Assembly: GCA_021822605.1 (NCBI GenBank)
Contig: JAKAQL010000006.1
Span: 1-64,000 of the forward strand
DNA: 64,000 bases
Source of the DNA: Actinomycetes bacterium
Lineage (GTDB): Bacteria > Actinomycetota > Acidimicrobiia > Acidimicrobiales > Acidimicrobiaceae
Reading direction: 5' to 3'
Shown here: in pieces, positions 1-9,331 of the stretch
Numbering within the stretch: the first letter of the stretch is position 1
Layout: every line of letters begins with the position of its first letter
The notes under the pieces: model-generated
Databases searched by the model: none
Seen by the model: the letters and a program-made list of their open reading frames with translations, nothing else
Told to the model about the DNA's origin: nothing
Program-made: the position numbers and the translations under genes

Positions 1-48
1 AGGATGGTTCAGATTGACAATCGCCCCGACAACTGGATGACCGTTCAT
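1..48 (-). CDS. Unidentified partial gene (5' end only)
   Basis: Sixteen codons from an ATG at 48 run leftward off the window without a stop. An AAAGGA ribosome-binding site lies about 7 bases upstream of the ATG. The peptide begins MNGHPVVGAIVNLNHP, which is too short for a family call. It sits on the same strand as the acyl-CoA dehydrogenase at 320-1507 but 271 bases downstream, so it may have its own promoter. The evidence is only the ribosome-binding site and the open frame. Confidence 0.35.
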   Translation of the reverse strand, partial: MNGHPVVGAIVNLNHP

Positions 49-319
49 CGCGGTATCCTTTCTAACGCATGCGCGTAAATAAGACTCCCAACAACAGAGC
101 TATCCTCGCGACTCTCGGAGAAATGCTCCAGAAACCATCCTATGGAGTCACGATTAACCCTGTTAGGGACTTTGGTCACACAAGATCAGAGTGTTCAGGC
201 TCATCACAGAATCCGGGAGGCTAGGTCTCACTCCATCGCAGAGCATCACCAGGCCAGCACACCTTGACCCACTTCAAAGAGTGTGGAGGAGCAAACTCTC
301 CGGGCTCCCACCGTGACAA

Positions 320-1507
320 TCACTTCGGAATCTGGGACCAGGGTAGCTCCTTGTCAGATCGCGGCTCACCCGGTAGGCCAAGCACACGCTCGCCCAAGAT
401 GTTTCTCATCACTTCAGAGGTTCCGCCTTCAATCGTGTTGGCGCGAGACCGCAAGAACGCCTGCATTGCCGTTCGCGAGGAGGTCTCTCCATGAACACCC
501 GCAAACTCAGGACGACGCATGCGATAGTCCGGATAGAACAGCGATGCACCTTGCTGAACATCGACGCAATACTCGTATATTCTCTGGTTCAACTCAGCGT
601 TCGCTAGCTTCACGACCGAGCCTTCAGGACCTGGATTTCCCTGCTGTCGCTGAGCCGCCGCCCGAAGCGAGGTCAACCGTAGGGCCTCCGCACTGCACCA
701 GAGTTGCATCAGCTCATCGAGTGAGCCACTCGGCCTCCCCATCGCCTGGAAAGCTCCGATAGCCTCTGCGATCGCACCACTGCTCCTCGGTAGGACAACG
801 CCACCAATCGAGGCCCGCTCGTTCATCAAGGTGGTGATCGCGACGGACCACCCTTTGCCAACATCGCCGAGCCGCATGGTATCGGGGATACGCACATCCG
901 TAAGATAGACCTCATTGAACTCTGCTTCACCGGTGATCTGGCGCAATGGCCGAACCTCGACGCCCATCGATCGCATGTCCAACACGAAATAGGTCAGTCC
1001 GCGATGCTTGGGTGCCTCAGGGTCGCTTCGAGCTACGAGCATTCCCCACCGGGCAACATGAGCAAGTGTAGTCCAAACTTTTTGTCCATTCAGGATCCAT
1101 TCATCCCCATCACGGATCGCCCTCGTCGCCAAAGAGGCGACATCTGAACCAGCTCCAGGCTCGGAGAATAGCTGACACCAGATCTCTTCACCGGTAAAAA
1201 GAGGGCGTAGAAGTCGTCGTTGCAGGTCGGCCGACCCATAGGTCATCACCGTCGGGGCACCCATCCCAACGCCGATTGGATTGCTCGCAAAGGCAGGAGG
1301 AATGTTTGCATTCGCTAGCAGTTCATCGACTACGCCTTGTAAAGCCGGGCTAGCTCCGAGGCCACCAAGTCCAACCGGATGATGAACAAACGCAAGGCCA
1401 CGATCGTACTGTTCTCCGCGAAAGCCGACTCCCCCGACCGTCTCGAAATCGACCTCCTCCAGCAGCCGGAGCGTCGCTCGACGCACCTCGGGTTCATTCG
1501 CCATCAT
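320..1507 (-). CDS. Acyl-CoA dehydrogenase
   Basis: FAD-dependent acyl-CoA dehydrogenase of 395 residues, the usual family length; these enzymes introduce the alpha,beta double bond in acyl-CoA oxidation and pass electrons to ETF. The substrate-binding segment LFSEPGAGSDVA, the beta-domain stretch NGQKVWTT and the C-terminal segment EGGTSEVMRNILGERVLG are visible. Two ATG codons in tandem (1507 and 1504) follow a GGGAGGATGA ribosome-binding site, so the start is uncertain by one residue. It lies 78 bases downstream of the c-di-GMP gene on the same strand. Acyl chain specificity cannot be read from sequence. Confidence 0.9.
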   Translation of the reverse strand: MMANEPEVRRATLRLLEEVDFETVGGVGFRGEQYDRGLAFVHHPVGLGGLGASPALQGVVDELLANANIPPAFASNPIGVGMGAPTVMTYGSADLQRRLLRPLFTGEEIWCQLFSEPGAGSDVASLATRAIRDGDEWILNGQKVWTTLAHVARWGMLVARSDPEAPKHRGLTYFVLDMRSMGVEVRPLRQITGEAEFNEVYLTDVRIPDTMRLGDVGKGWSVAITTLMNERASIGGVVLPRSSGAIAEAIGAFQAMGRPSGSLDELMQLWCSAEALRLTSLRAAAQRQQGNPGPEGSVVKLANAELNQRIYEYCVDVQQGASLFYPDYRMRRPEFAGVHGETSSRTAMQAFLRSRANTIEGGTSEVMRNILGERVLGLPGEPRSDKELPWSQIPK

Positions 1508-1585
1508 CTATCATCCTCCCGTCTGCTAGCCTAGCAAAACCAAGGCGACCCCACCGGACAGCCGGCTCGGATGAGGCTCGTCTCC

Positions 1586-4500
1586 TCAGCGTAGACGAGC
1601 CGCGATATCCTCACGGAGTGCCTTCACATGACCCACCCAGTGTGAGGCCAATGCGTGGTAGCTCTCGTCAGGCCGTCGACCGCGGTGAAGCTGTTCGTGC
1701 ATTGATGCCGCGATAGAAAAACTCGTGAGTTCGCCCCACCGACTACGTCTGGATGCGAACCAATCAAAAAAAGCACAGACCTGTGACGACTCCTCACGCC
1801 GATGATCGAGGTGGCCAATGACCAAGGCATCGTTCAGCAGCAGGAAGTCCTCAACAGCGAAGACTCGACGCGGGAAATGGAGTAAGTCGCCGCGATCCAG
1901 AACGCTCAGCAGTGCTTCGAAGTCAACGGGACGCGAATAGAGATAACCCTGTACGAACTGACCTCCTAAGTGGATCCAACGCGACAGTTCATCAATCGTC
2001 TCGACACCTTCTGCTACGACACGGATCCCCGCTATCCTGGCGAGGAAGCTCAGGGAGCTCACGACCGCGAAAGAGTTGATGTCCATACCAAACCGCGAAA
2101 TAAAGGAACGATCGATCTTGAGCTCATCGACATCGAGGAGGGCGACGTTACTCAGCGAGGCATAACCGGTGCCGAAATCGTCGACGGAGACTGCAACACC
2201 AACCGAGTGCAACATGCCAATCATGGAACGGGCAGCGGTGAGATCGTCAAGTGCGACATCCTCGGTGATCTCAATGGTGAAATGCCACGGTTCCTCAGCT
2301 GCAAAGGGTGCCACATCCTGGGCAAAGTGCCTTGAGAGGAAATGCGATGGGGTTACATTCAGTGAGACGTTGAGGTCGGGATAGCCAGAGGCTGCAAGCT
2401 GGTGGTGTGTCGTGAGCGCGGCTTGGATCGCCCGGTTACCGAGCATACGGGCTAGTGCCGGGTCGCTCTTGACCTCCTTCAACACCGATTCAAGCGGCAC
2501 TCCGTCCCATCGCATCAACAGCTCCACACCGTTGATGGTGCCTGTCGTGCCATTGACTTTGGGTTGCAGCGCGAAGTAAAGTTCACCACTCTCGATGGCC
2601 GCGGGAAGTCGGTCGCGAACCTGACGACGTAGCTCGATAGACCGAGCAACCATTCCTCCAAAGAGGTACGAGCGCGCCTTGCCAGCATCCTTCGCGGCAT
2701 AAAGGGCCTCATCTGCGTAAGCGAGGAGGTTTGGGTAGTCGCGTCCATCGGTCACCGACATAGCCCAACCCAACGATCCAGTGATTCGGAACTTCTCACC
2801 AGTGGCATTCACGAGTTCCATGACTCGGCCTGCGAGTTCATCAACTGCGCAGAACTCGACATCGGCGATACAGAAGCCAAACTCGTCACCGCCGAGGCGA
2901 GAGACGAAATCATCACCAGTGATGAGCGCACGTAGGCCAGCCCCGAGTGCTTCTAGAAACTTATCACCTGCCCAGTGGCCAGCCGTATCATTCAATTCCT
3001 TAAAACCATCTAGGTCGAGGATACCGATGGCGACCTCACGTCCTGATAGCAGCAGGTGACGGACTTTCTCTTCAAATGCGAGCCGGTTATCCAGACCGGT
3101 GAGCATGTCCGTTCGAGCGGCTATGCGTTGGACATTACGCTCTCGCTCAAGCGCCTGCTTCAGGTTCAAATCGGCGATCCCCTGCTCGATCATCTTCACC
3201 ACCGTTTCGAGCAGTGAGAGGACCGCGGGTGTCACCGTGTTTGTCACCTGCGACATGACCGTAACAGCGCCAAAAACTTTGCCATCTTTGTGCACAGGGA
3301 GCGACACGCCACAGTTCCAACCAAAAGTTCGGAGGAAGTCGATCCACGGACTCACGGTAATGTCGCCAAGCTCATCTTGGTTCCAGACGACCGTATCGGT
3401 CCGGATGGCACGCAATGCCAGGGGTCCTCCGTCGCCGACAAGGTCAAGAGGGACCATGAGGGCGCCGACCTCCTCGGCCCCACGTCCAGCGCTAGCCATT
3501 GGAACCAGCCGGTTTAAGTCTGGGCTTGGGACCGCAACCCAAGAGGAGGTGAAGACACTCTCGGTCACGAGTACGTCACAGAAGGACTGCAGCAGCTCAA
3601 CCTCTGAACGAGCCGACACCATAATCGAAGCACTCTGGAGGACAGTTAAAGTGAGATTGTTTAACCAGCGGTTCTCCCACTCCGAACGGTTGTGTTCAAC
3701 ACGAGCGATTGTCTGTCGCATCAGCTCAGACATCGAGTGTACGACATCTTCACCAATGCCCTGGTCGGCCTGATCGTCAATTGCGAAGATCACCACGCCT
3801 TGGCTCCTGCCATTCACGACGATCGGCAATCGCAACACCGCGCTTCCATGAGCCAACAGCGCAGCCGTGTCATGCAACCCATGACGCTCTGCACTTCCGA
3901 TCAGACCATTGGTAACGATCTCGCGCTGGTGACGAAAACAGGTCGCAGAGGGTCCAAGTGGTTGAGGCGCCTCTGCCACCGATATCTCGAGAGCGCGAAG
4001 CTCCTCGTTGGCGGAGTCGCTGAGATCCCCCCACGCACCCGCCCAACGCAGTACATCGGATTGCGCGTCCAAACACAAAAAAACAGCCTGGCTGATCAAG
4101 GTGTCACCTATCAGCGTCTCTGCAACATCTCGTATGGCCGTTACCCAATCAGTCACCATCGATGATTGGAGTGCAACCTTTGTCTCCACGATCCGGTCAA
4201 GCAGTCGCCGATGGGCGAAGGTGGTTCGCGCCTCAAAAAGCCGACCCAACTCCGAACCCAGTGCACCCATCATATCCTCGATATCGACCGGCATCGGATC
4301 TGACTCTCTCCGATAAAGTGCTAGCGCAGCGCTTCTGTTCAACGAGAGCGGAAATGGTACGACGATAGCAGAACCGAGCTCATGGTGTTTAAGCTTCTCG
4401 ATCCAGGGCTCAAAACGGTCCTCAACATCACGTGAACTCAGAGAGACAGCACCGGTGCGCAGGGCGGTACCAACAGGACCCTGACCACGCAGGTCGTTCG

Positions 4501-5188
4501 GATCGGTCCTCAGATCGAGTCCTGCCGCATATTCCCTTGCATCACCAACCGCCGCCACAATAGAGATCTGGTCATCGAGCCCAGTCGTTGGCGTGCCAAG
4601 TGCGGTGGCAAGATAGACCAGCGGCGACTGGGTAGCTCGCTGGACCATCTCCACCAACTGCTCGATCAGCAACGACTCCGGCATCTGCACATACCGATCA
4701 AACAGATTCGCGACCTCGACGATGGTCTGTTGAAGTGCCTCGCGCGCACTCCATAGACGCATGCTCGCCTCGCTCGTGCTCGCGAGCAGCTCCTTTTCGT
4801 GCAATAGGAGGAGCATCTGCTCCTGCTCGTCGAGGATGTCGGTTAACTCGATACGATAGAGCGAATAGATCAAGTCGACCCATGCTGGCCGGATAGCCAT
4901 CCGAAGATGGACATCCCCAATACGAGCGATCACGTCGTAATCGATTCGGTGCTCCGAGAAGAGTCGGATGAACTCTTCGGTGATAAGTTGAGCGATACGA
5001 TCAACCTCGGAGGCGTCACCCTCGCGAAGGGTTTCGAGATCCGAGTTGATGAGTTCGCGAACCTTAGGCATCAACTGTCGTAACGCCTTAATCGCTCTTC
5101 CTGGAACTCGACGAGCCTCCAACCTTGACCTCTCGGGTATCTGGCGCCCTGCCAAAAGATCTGAGCCGACCTCTGAATGAACCTCCAT
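1586..5188 (-). CDS. Globin-like sensor, GAF, GGDEF and EAL domain c-di-GMP enzyme
   Basis: A 1200-residue protein, probably cytosolic. Residues about 35-165 resemble a globin-coupled sensor: the segment IGDVHLRMAIRPAW around His94 matches the proximal-histidine helix, at the position expected from EcDosC and AfGcHK. Residues about 170-670 look like two or three GAF-type domains. GGDEF is intact (RLGGDEF, 763-769), but the upstream inhibitory RxxD is TGDD, so product inhibition may be lost. The EAL domain has ELL at 888-890, DDFGTGY at 1002-1008, LKIDRSF and VAEGVET (1057-1063), so metal ligands and the catalytic base seem present. The last about 110 residues are unassigned. The start has a GAGGAG ribosome-binding site. 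Heme binding is inference. Confidence 0.85.
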   Translation of the reverse strand: MEVHSEVGSDLLAGRQIPERSRLEARRVPGRAIKALRQLMPKVRELINSDLETLREGDASEVDRIAQLITEEFIRLFSEHRIDYDVIARIGDVHLRMAIRPAWVDLIYSLYRIELTDILDEQEQMLLLLHEKELLASTSEASMRLWSAREALQQTIVEVANLFDRYVQMPESLLIEQLVEMVQRATQSPLVYLATALGTPTTGLDDQISIVAAVGDAREYAAGLDLRTDPNDLRGQGPVGTALRTGAVSLSSRDVEDRFEPWIEKLKHHELGSAIVVPFPLSLNRSAALALYRRESDPMPVDIEDMMGALGSELGRLFEARTTFAHRRLLDRIVETKVALQSSMVTDWVTAIRDVAETLIGDTLISQAVFLCLDAQSDVLRWAGAWGDLSDSANEELRALEISVAEAPQPLGPSATCFRHQREIVTNGLIGSAERHGLHDTAALLAHGSAVLRLPIVVNGRSQGVVIFAIDDQADQGIGEDVVHSMSELMRQTIARVEHNRSEWENRWLNNLTLTVLQSASIMVSARSEVELLQSFCDVLVTESVFTSSWVAVPSPDLNRLVPMASAGRGAEEVGALMVPLDLVGDGGPLALRAIRTDTVVWNQDELGDITVSPWIDFLRTFGWNCGVSLPVHKDGKVFGAVTVMSQVTNTVTPAVLSLLETVVKMIEQGIADLNLKQALERERNVQRIAARTDMLTGLDNRLAFEEKVRHLLLSGREVAIGILDLDGFKELNDTAGHWAGDKFLEALGAGLRALITGDDFVSRLGGDEFGFCIADVEFCAVDELAGRVMELVNATGEKFRITGSLGWAMSVTDGRDYPNLLAYADEALYAAKDAGKARSYLFGGMVARSIELRRQVRDRLPAAIESGELYFALQPKVNGTTGTINGVELLMRWDGVPLESVLKEVKSDPALARMLGNRAIQAALTTHHQLAASGYPDLNVSLNVTPSHFLSRHFAQDVAPFAAEEPWHFTIEITEDVALDDLTAARSMIGMLHSVGVAVSVDDFGTGYASLSNVALLDVDELKIDRSFISRFGMDINSFAVVSSLSFLARIAGIRVVAEGVETIDELSRWIHLGGQFVQGYLYSRPVDFEALLSVLDRGDLLHFPRRVFAVEDFLLLNDALVIGHLDHRREESSQVCAFFDWFASRRSRWGELTSFSIAASMHEQLHRGRRPDESYHALASHWVGHVKALREDIAARLR

Positions 5189-5299
5189 ACCTCAGCTCCT
5201 CGGTAGCGCACACTACCCAAAACACCTTAGAACATGCGAAACCAACTTCTTACCCCTTCTATCGGCATCTACCCCTCGAACCTGAGGTATCCCCCAAAA

Positions 5300-5329
5300 C
5301 TGGCAGAAGTTGTCAGCTAGGTGCACAAT
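5300..5329 (+). promoter_or_regulatory. Possible promoter placing a leaderless start on the acyl-CoA dehydrogenase
   Basis: CACAAT at 5324-5329 resembles a -10 box and CTGGCA at 5300-5305 is a 4/6 match to a -35 with an 18-base spacer. Transcription would start at about 5336, which is the ATG of the gene itself. GAGGA abuts that ATG with no spacing, so a normal Shine-Dalgarno arrangement is absent. Weak matches only. Confidence 0.3.
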
Positions 5330-5335
5330 AGAGGA

Positions 5336-6484
5336 ATGACTAACTTTGCACTCGATGAGGAGCACAAGCAATTTCGTTCAGTACTCCGGTCCTTCGCTGA
5401 GAGCCGCATCGCGCCTCATGCACAAGAGGTGGACGAGACGGCGAGCTTCCCTTGGAAAAGCTTTGAGGCTTGCAAGGAGATGGAACTGCCTGCCCTCGCC
5501 ATTCCTGAAGCCTACGGGGGGGCGGGTGCGGACAGCATCACCAATGCGATTATGGTTGAGGAGCTTGCCCGCGTCTGTGCATCAACTTCACTCACGATGC
5601 TGATCTCAAAACTGGGCATGACACCGGTGATCTATTGGGGGTCGGAGGACCTGAAGCGCAAATATCTGCCACGAGTTGCCGCTGGAGACGCACAGGCCTC
5701 CTACTGCCTCTCCGAACCGGACGCCGGAAGCGATGTCGCAGCGATGACGACCAAAGCTGTGCGTGATGGTGACCACTACGTACTCACCGGAACCAAGTAC
5801 TGGATCACTAATGCTGGCATCTCGGATACCTACACCGTCTTTGCGAAGACGGATCCACAAGCCGGCCATCGAGGCATCACTGCCTTCCTTGTTGAGGCTG
5901 ACTGGGGGGTCAAAGTTGCCAAACTTGAGAAGAAGCTCGGCGTCCGAGGGTCCCCTACTGGAGAAGTGACCTTCGATGAGGTGCACGTACCCGTGGCGAA
6001 CCGTATCGGAGAAGAGGGACAGGGCTTCTATATCGCGATGGGAACATTAGATCGATCTCGGCCGACGATCGGTGCTCAGGCCGTCGGAATCGCGACCGGC
6101 GCCATCGATTACGCGGCAAACTACATTAAGAACCGACATCAGTTCGGACGCCCGGTCGCAGACAACCAGGGGATCCAATTCATGCTCGCCGATATGGCTA
6201 CCCGGGTAGAGGCGGCACGAGGGCTTGTCTATCAGGCATGTCAACTCATCGATGAGGACCCCGACGGCCAGCTAACCAAGTTTGGCGCAATGGCCAAGAT
6301 GTTCGCCTCAGATGTAGCCATGTCCACCACTGTGGACGCCCTTCAGCTCCTTGGCGGCTACGGCTACACCAAAGACTTTCCACTCGAGAGGATGATGCGC
6401 GACGCCAAGATCACCCAGATCTACGAGGGAACCAACCAAGTCCAGCGCATCGTGGTCGCTCGTCAAGTCCTAGGAGGCAAGTGA
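5336..6484 (+). CDS. Acyl-CoA dehydrogenase (short-chain type)
   Basis: FAD enzyme of about 382 residues for the first oxidation step of acyl-CoA breakdown. It starts MTNFALDEEHKQF and shows CLSEPDAGSDVAAM, the KYWITNAG flavin-contact segment, QFGRPVADNQGIQF and the C-terminal catalytic segment QIYEGTNQVQRIV, where Glu in YEGTNQ is the usual base in short-chain and butyryl-type enzymes. A GTG at 5321 would add five residues, but the ATG at 5336 matches family N-termini better. The stop overlaps the start of the 3-hydroxyacyl-CoA dehydrogenase (TGATG), so the two are translationally coupled and probably act in sequence on short acyl-CoAs. Confidence 0.92.
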   Translation: MTNFALDEEHKQFRSVLRSFAESRIAPHAQEVDETASFPWKSFEACKEMELPALAIPEAYGGAGADSITNAIMVEELARVCASTSLTMLISKLGMTPVIYWGSEDLKRKYLPRVAAGDAQASYCLSEPDAGSDVAAMTTKAVRDGDHYVLTGTKYWITNAGISDTYTVFAKTDPQAGHRGITAFLVEADWGVKVAKLEKKLGVRGSPTGEVTFDEVHVPVANRIGEEGQGFYIAMGTLDRSRPTIGAQAVGIATGAIDYAANYIKNRHQFGRPVADNQGIQFMLADMATRVEAARGLVYQACQLIDEDPDGQLTKFGAMAKMFASDVAMSTTVDALQLLGGYGYTKDFPLERMMRDAKITQIYEGTNQVQRIVVARQVLGGK

Positions 6485-7338
6485 TGATCCAACGACTCGG
6501 CGTGGTGGGAGCTGGTCTGATGGGCTCGGGTATTGCAGAGGTCGCATCTCGGCGTGGCATCGATGTAATCGTCGTTGAAGCCGACGACAGCGCAGCACAG
6601 GCGGGCCTGACTCGCATCACGAAATCCCTCGATCGTGGCGTCCGCTCTGGGAAACTGACCGAACAAGCCAGAGAGGAGGCTCTTAGCCACATTAGGGTCA
6701 CCACCGCCATGGAGCAGCTAGACGACAGGGAACTCGTCATCGAAGCGGTCATCGAGGACGAGGCGACCAAACTGGATATCTTTCGACGACTCGACGCCAT
6801 TGTGGAGGATCATGCCGCTGTCTTAGCCTCCAACACCTCGTCAATCCCTATCATGAAACTAGCAATGGCGACCAAACGTCCAGAACAAGTGGTTGGTATT
6901 CACTTTTTCAATCCCGTACCCGTCATGCCGCTGGTGGAGGTTGTCACCTCGTTGATGACCAATTCCAAGGTGGAGCAGCAGGCGAATGAATTCGCGGGTG
7001 GGCAGCTTGGTAAGCACGTGATCAAGTCGAAGGATCGAGCTGGATTCATCGTTAATGCCCTCTTGATCCCCTACTTGCTTTCAGCGGTACGGATGTTTGA
7101 ATCTGGTTTTGCAACCGCCGAGGATATCGACACCGGCATGGTTGACGGTTGTGCTCATCCAATGGGACCTCTTGCGCTCGCCGACCTCATCGGTCTGGAT
7201 ACCACGATGGCGGTTGCGCAATCTCTCTACGAAGAGTTCAAAGAACCCCTCTACGCCCCACCGCCACTCCTATCGCGGATGTGCGAAGCTGGACTACTCG
7301 GACGCAAGGTGGGGCGCGGGTTCTACCAGTACAACTGA
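6484..7338 (+). CDS. 3-hydroxybutyryl-CoA dehydrogenase family
   Basis: NAD(P)-dependent 3-hydroxyacyl-CoA dehydrogenase of 284 residues, the normal monofunctional length. The N-terminal Rossmann motif is GVVGAGLMGSGIAEVA. The active-site regions SNTSSIPI and HFFNPVPVMPLVEVV (containing the catalytic His) are present, as is the C-terminal domain with KSKDRAGFIVNALLIPY. Start codons GTG 6481 and ATG 6484 are adjacent; the ATG overlaps the upstream stop. Together with the upstream dehydrogenase this is a two-gene short-chain acyl-CoA module; no thiolase or crotonase is next to it. Confidence 0.92.
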   Translation: MIQRLGVVGAGLMGSGIAEVASRRGIDVIVVEADDSAAQAGLTRITKSLDRGVRSGKLTEQAREEALSHIRVTTAMEQLDDRELVIEAVIEDEATKLDIFRRLDAIVEDHAAVLASNTSSIPIMKLAMATKRPEQVVGIHFFNPVPVMPLVEVVTSLMTNSKVEQQANEFAGGQLGKHVIKSKDRAGFIVNALLIPYLLSAVRMFESGFATAEDIDTGMVDGCAHPMGPLALADLIGLDTTMAVAQSLYEEFKEPLYAPPPLLSRMCEAGLLGRKVGRGFYQYN

Positions 7339-7411
7339 CGTGCGACGCGCACGCCCCACAGCACGGCGAAGCTAGGATGGTCCCCTGACCCAGAGTCCAA
7401 AGGAGGAGCCG

Positions 7412-8806
7412 TTGCATCCGTCGCGTCCAGAGAAGGTTCGGTTCGCTCCGTCGCCGACCGGCTTCTTCCATGTCGGAAGCGCTCGAACGATTCTGTACAA
7501 CTGGCTCGTCGCGCGAAAGTCAGGGGGATCGTTGCTGCTTAGGATCGATGACACCGATGCCGAACGAAACCGCGAAGAGTGGGTTGACGGCATCTACCGT
7601 GCCATCCAGTGGCTCGGCCTTGATTGGGATGAGGGTCCAATTCGTCAATCGAGCAGGATCGAGCAGTACCAGTCGGTCGCCTTCGACCTCCTCCACAAGG
7701 GTGCCGCGTACTGGTGTGACTGCACGCGTGAGGCGATTGAGGAGCGGAAAGCTCCGGGAACGCCGCCCGGTTATGACGGTTTTTGTCGTGACCGCGGACT
7801 CGGACAGGGGCCAGGTCGAGCACTCCGCTTTCGGGTCCCAGACGGTCCGGTGATCGTCTCCGATCTCATTCGCGGTGAAGTCACTTTCCCAAGCGGATCG
7901 ATAGAGGACTTCGTTCTTCTCAAGTCATCGCTAGCCCCGCTGTACGTCCTAGCGAACGTCGTCGACGATATCGACTTTGCTATCACCACGGTGCTGCGTG
8001 CCGAAGAACACCTACCCACCACCCCCAAAGCGGTCCTCATCCATCAGGCACTAGCGAGTCCCATTCCCCGATTTGGCCATCTTCCAGTTCTCGTGAACGA
8101 GCAACGACGTAAACTCTCCAAGCGGCGCGATCGTGTCGCTGTGGAGGACTATCGCCAGCTCGGTTATCTCCCAGAACCAATGATCAACTACCTCGCACTA
8201 CTCGGGTGGAATCCGGGGGATGACCGTGAATTCTTTGCCCTCGATGAGCTCGTCCATGCCTTCACCCTCGAACGCGTCGGCCATTCTCCTGCCTTCTTCG
8301 ATGAACAACGCCTGCTGCACTTTAACAAGTCCTATCTCGCGTCCCTCTCCCCTGCAGCCTTCGCAACCGTTGCCCATCCTTTTGTTGCATCGCTCATCGC
8401 TTTGCACGCAGAGGGAGAGGAGCGCTTTGTGCAAATCGCGCCTGAGGTTCAGACGCGAATCGGTACGCTCTCCGAGCTGCCCGCGATGATTGGGTTTCTG
8501 TTTCACTTCGACCCTAACTACCAAGAAATCGTGAAGAGACTACGCGCCGATGACATCGGCTACCTCGCACGGGTGAGCGCAGCGCTACAGGATCTGGAGC
8601 ACTTCACCGAGGAGGAGATCGAGACCTGTCTACGCGATGTTGCAGCCAGCCTTGCCACCAGCCTCCGCAAGCTTCAGGCACCCATTCGTCTCGCCATCAC
8701 CGGTGCTCCCGTTGGACCACCTCTCTTCAGCTCTATGGCCATTCTGGGACAGGATGAGTGCGTCACCAGGCTCGACAGTCTCTACAGAGTTGCGTCCAAC
8801 GAATGA
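7412..8806 (+). CDS. gltX: Glutamyl-tRNA synthetase
   Basis: Class I aminoacyl-tRNA synthetase of 464 residues that charges glutamate. The HIGH-type motif reads FAPSPTGFFHVGSA and the KMSKS-type motif reads KLSKRRD. A Cys-rich segment (YWCDCTREA, then GFCRD) sits in the usual zinc-binding insertion. The start is TTG, chosen because AGGAGG lies 5-6 bases upstream and the HVGS motif must be close to the N-terminus. tRNA-Gln follows 95 bases downstream and gatCAB lies at 30722-33914. The presence of GatCAB suggests the enzyme, or a paralogue elsewhere, also mischarges tRNA-Gln with glutamate. Confidence 0.95.
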   Translation: MHPSRPEKVRFAPSPTGFFHVGSARTILYNWLVARKSGGSLLLRIDDTDAERNREEWVDGIYRAIQWLGLDWDEGPIRQSSRIEQYQSVAFDLLHKGAAYWCDCTREAIEERKAPGTPPGYDGFCRDRGLGQGPGRALRFRVPDGPVIVSDLIRGEVTFPSGSIEDFVLLKSSLAPLYVLANVVDDIDFAITTVLRAEEHLPTTPKAVLIHQALASPIPRFGHLPVLVNEQRRKLSKRRDRVAVEDYRQLGYLPEPMINYLALLGWNPGDDREFFALDELVHAFTLERVGHSPAFFDEQRLLHFNKSYLASLSPAAFATVAHPFVASLIALHAEGEERFVQIAPEVQTRIGTLSELPAMIGFLFHFDPNYQEIVKRLRADDIGYLARVSAALQDLEHFTEEEIETCLRDVAASLATSLRKLQAPIRLAITGAPVGPPLFSSMAILGQDECVTRLDSLYRVASNE

Positions 8807-8901
8807 CCTTCCACTGGCAAAGAAGGTAGCCCTTTCTCTAGGGTGAACCGATCCAGAATGGACGGTGACCTGGGTAGCAACTGCTAGGATCAAAGGGACC
8901 T

Positions 8902-8973
8902 TCGGGGGTGGTGTAATTGGCAACACTGCAGATTCTGGCTCTGCCATTGGGGGTTCGAGTCCTCCCCCCCGAG
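8902..8973 (+). tRNA. tRNA-Gln (anticodon CUG)
   Basis: A 72-base cloverleaf: acceptor arm TCGGGGG pairs with CCCCCGA, the anticodon stem GCAGA pairs with TCTGC around the loop TTCTGGC (CTG at 8935-8937), and the T arm contains GTTCGAGTC. The discriminator is G at 8973 and CCA is not encoded. The first pair is U1-A72, the known identity element that lets bacterial GatCAB recognise tRNA-Gln. A TAGGAT box at 8885-8890 could be its -10 element. A TTTT run follows at 8975-8978. Confidence 0.95.
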
Positions 8974-9331
8974 CTTTTAAGGATGACCACCATCAAGTAT
9001 TAGACCGTTGTGGGCGCATATTTGCAATCGTCTCGACGTTCAACGACGGTGGAGTCGCGGACGGACAACAGCAGATGACTCCACGCTCTGACGTCTACGC
9101 TCTTAAGAGGGCCTCTCCCGGGGACTCAATCGTGGTCGACGTGAGGTACCATCGACGCCAGAGAGCACGCCACACACTGTGGCACCGGATAGTTACCGTC
9201 GCAAAAACCGTGCTCACTGCACAACTGAGCCTGTGCATCCGCGATGTCCACCCTGTTGCTGTCGGAATGCAGCCACACGACCTCTTCTCATGCTCGTTGG
9301 CAGGAGCCGACAGCGTCCCGCTCGGCTTCTC
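8974..9331. other. Intergenic stretch with no supported gene
   Basis: This stretch of 358 bases lies between tRNA-Gln and the end of leuA. Open frames cross it, but none has a ribosome-binding site or recognisable protein, and the longest runs through the tRNA. A perfect 6-bp hairpin (GCCACA, loop CAC, TGTGGC) sits at 9169-9183 without a U-tract. It may hold the 3' region of the leuA transcript; I see nothing else that I can name. Confidence 0.4.

Noticed and set aside
3099-3773. Long open frame of 224 codons on the plus strand
   Set aside because: It lies wholly antisense to the c-di-GMP enzyme and has a Ser/Arg-rich composition typical of a shadow frame.
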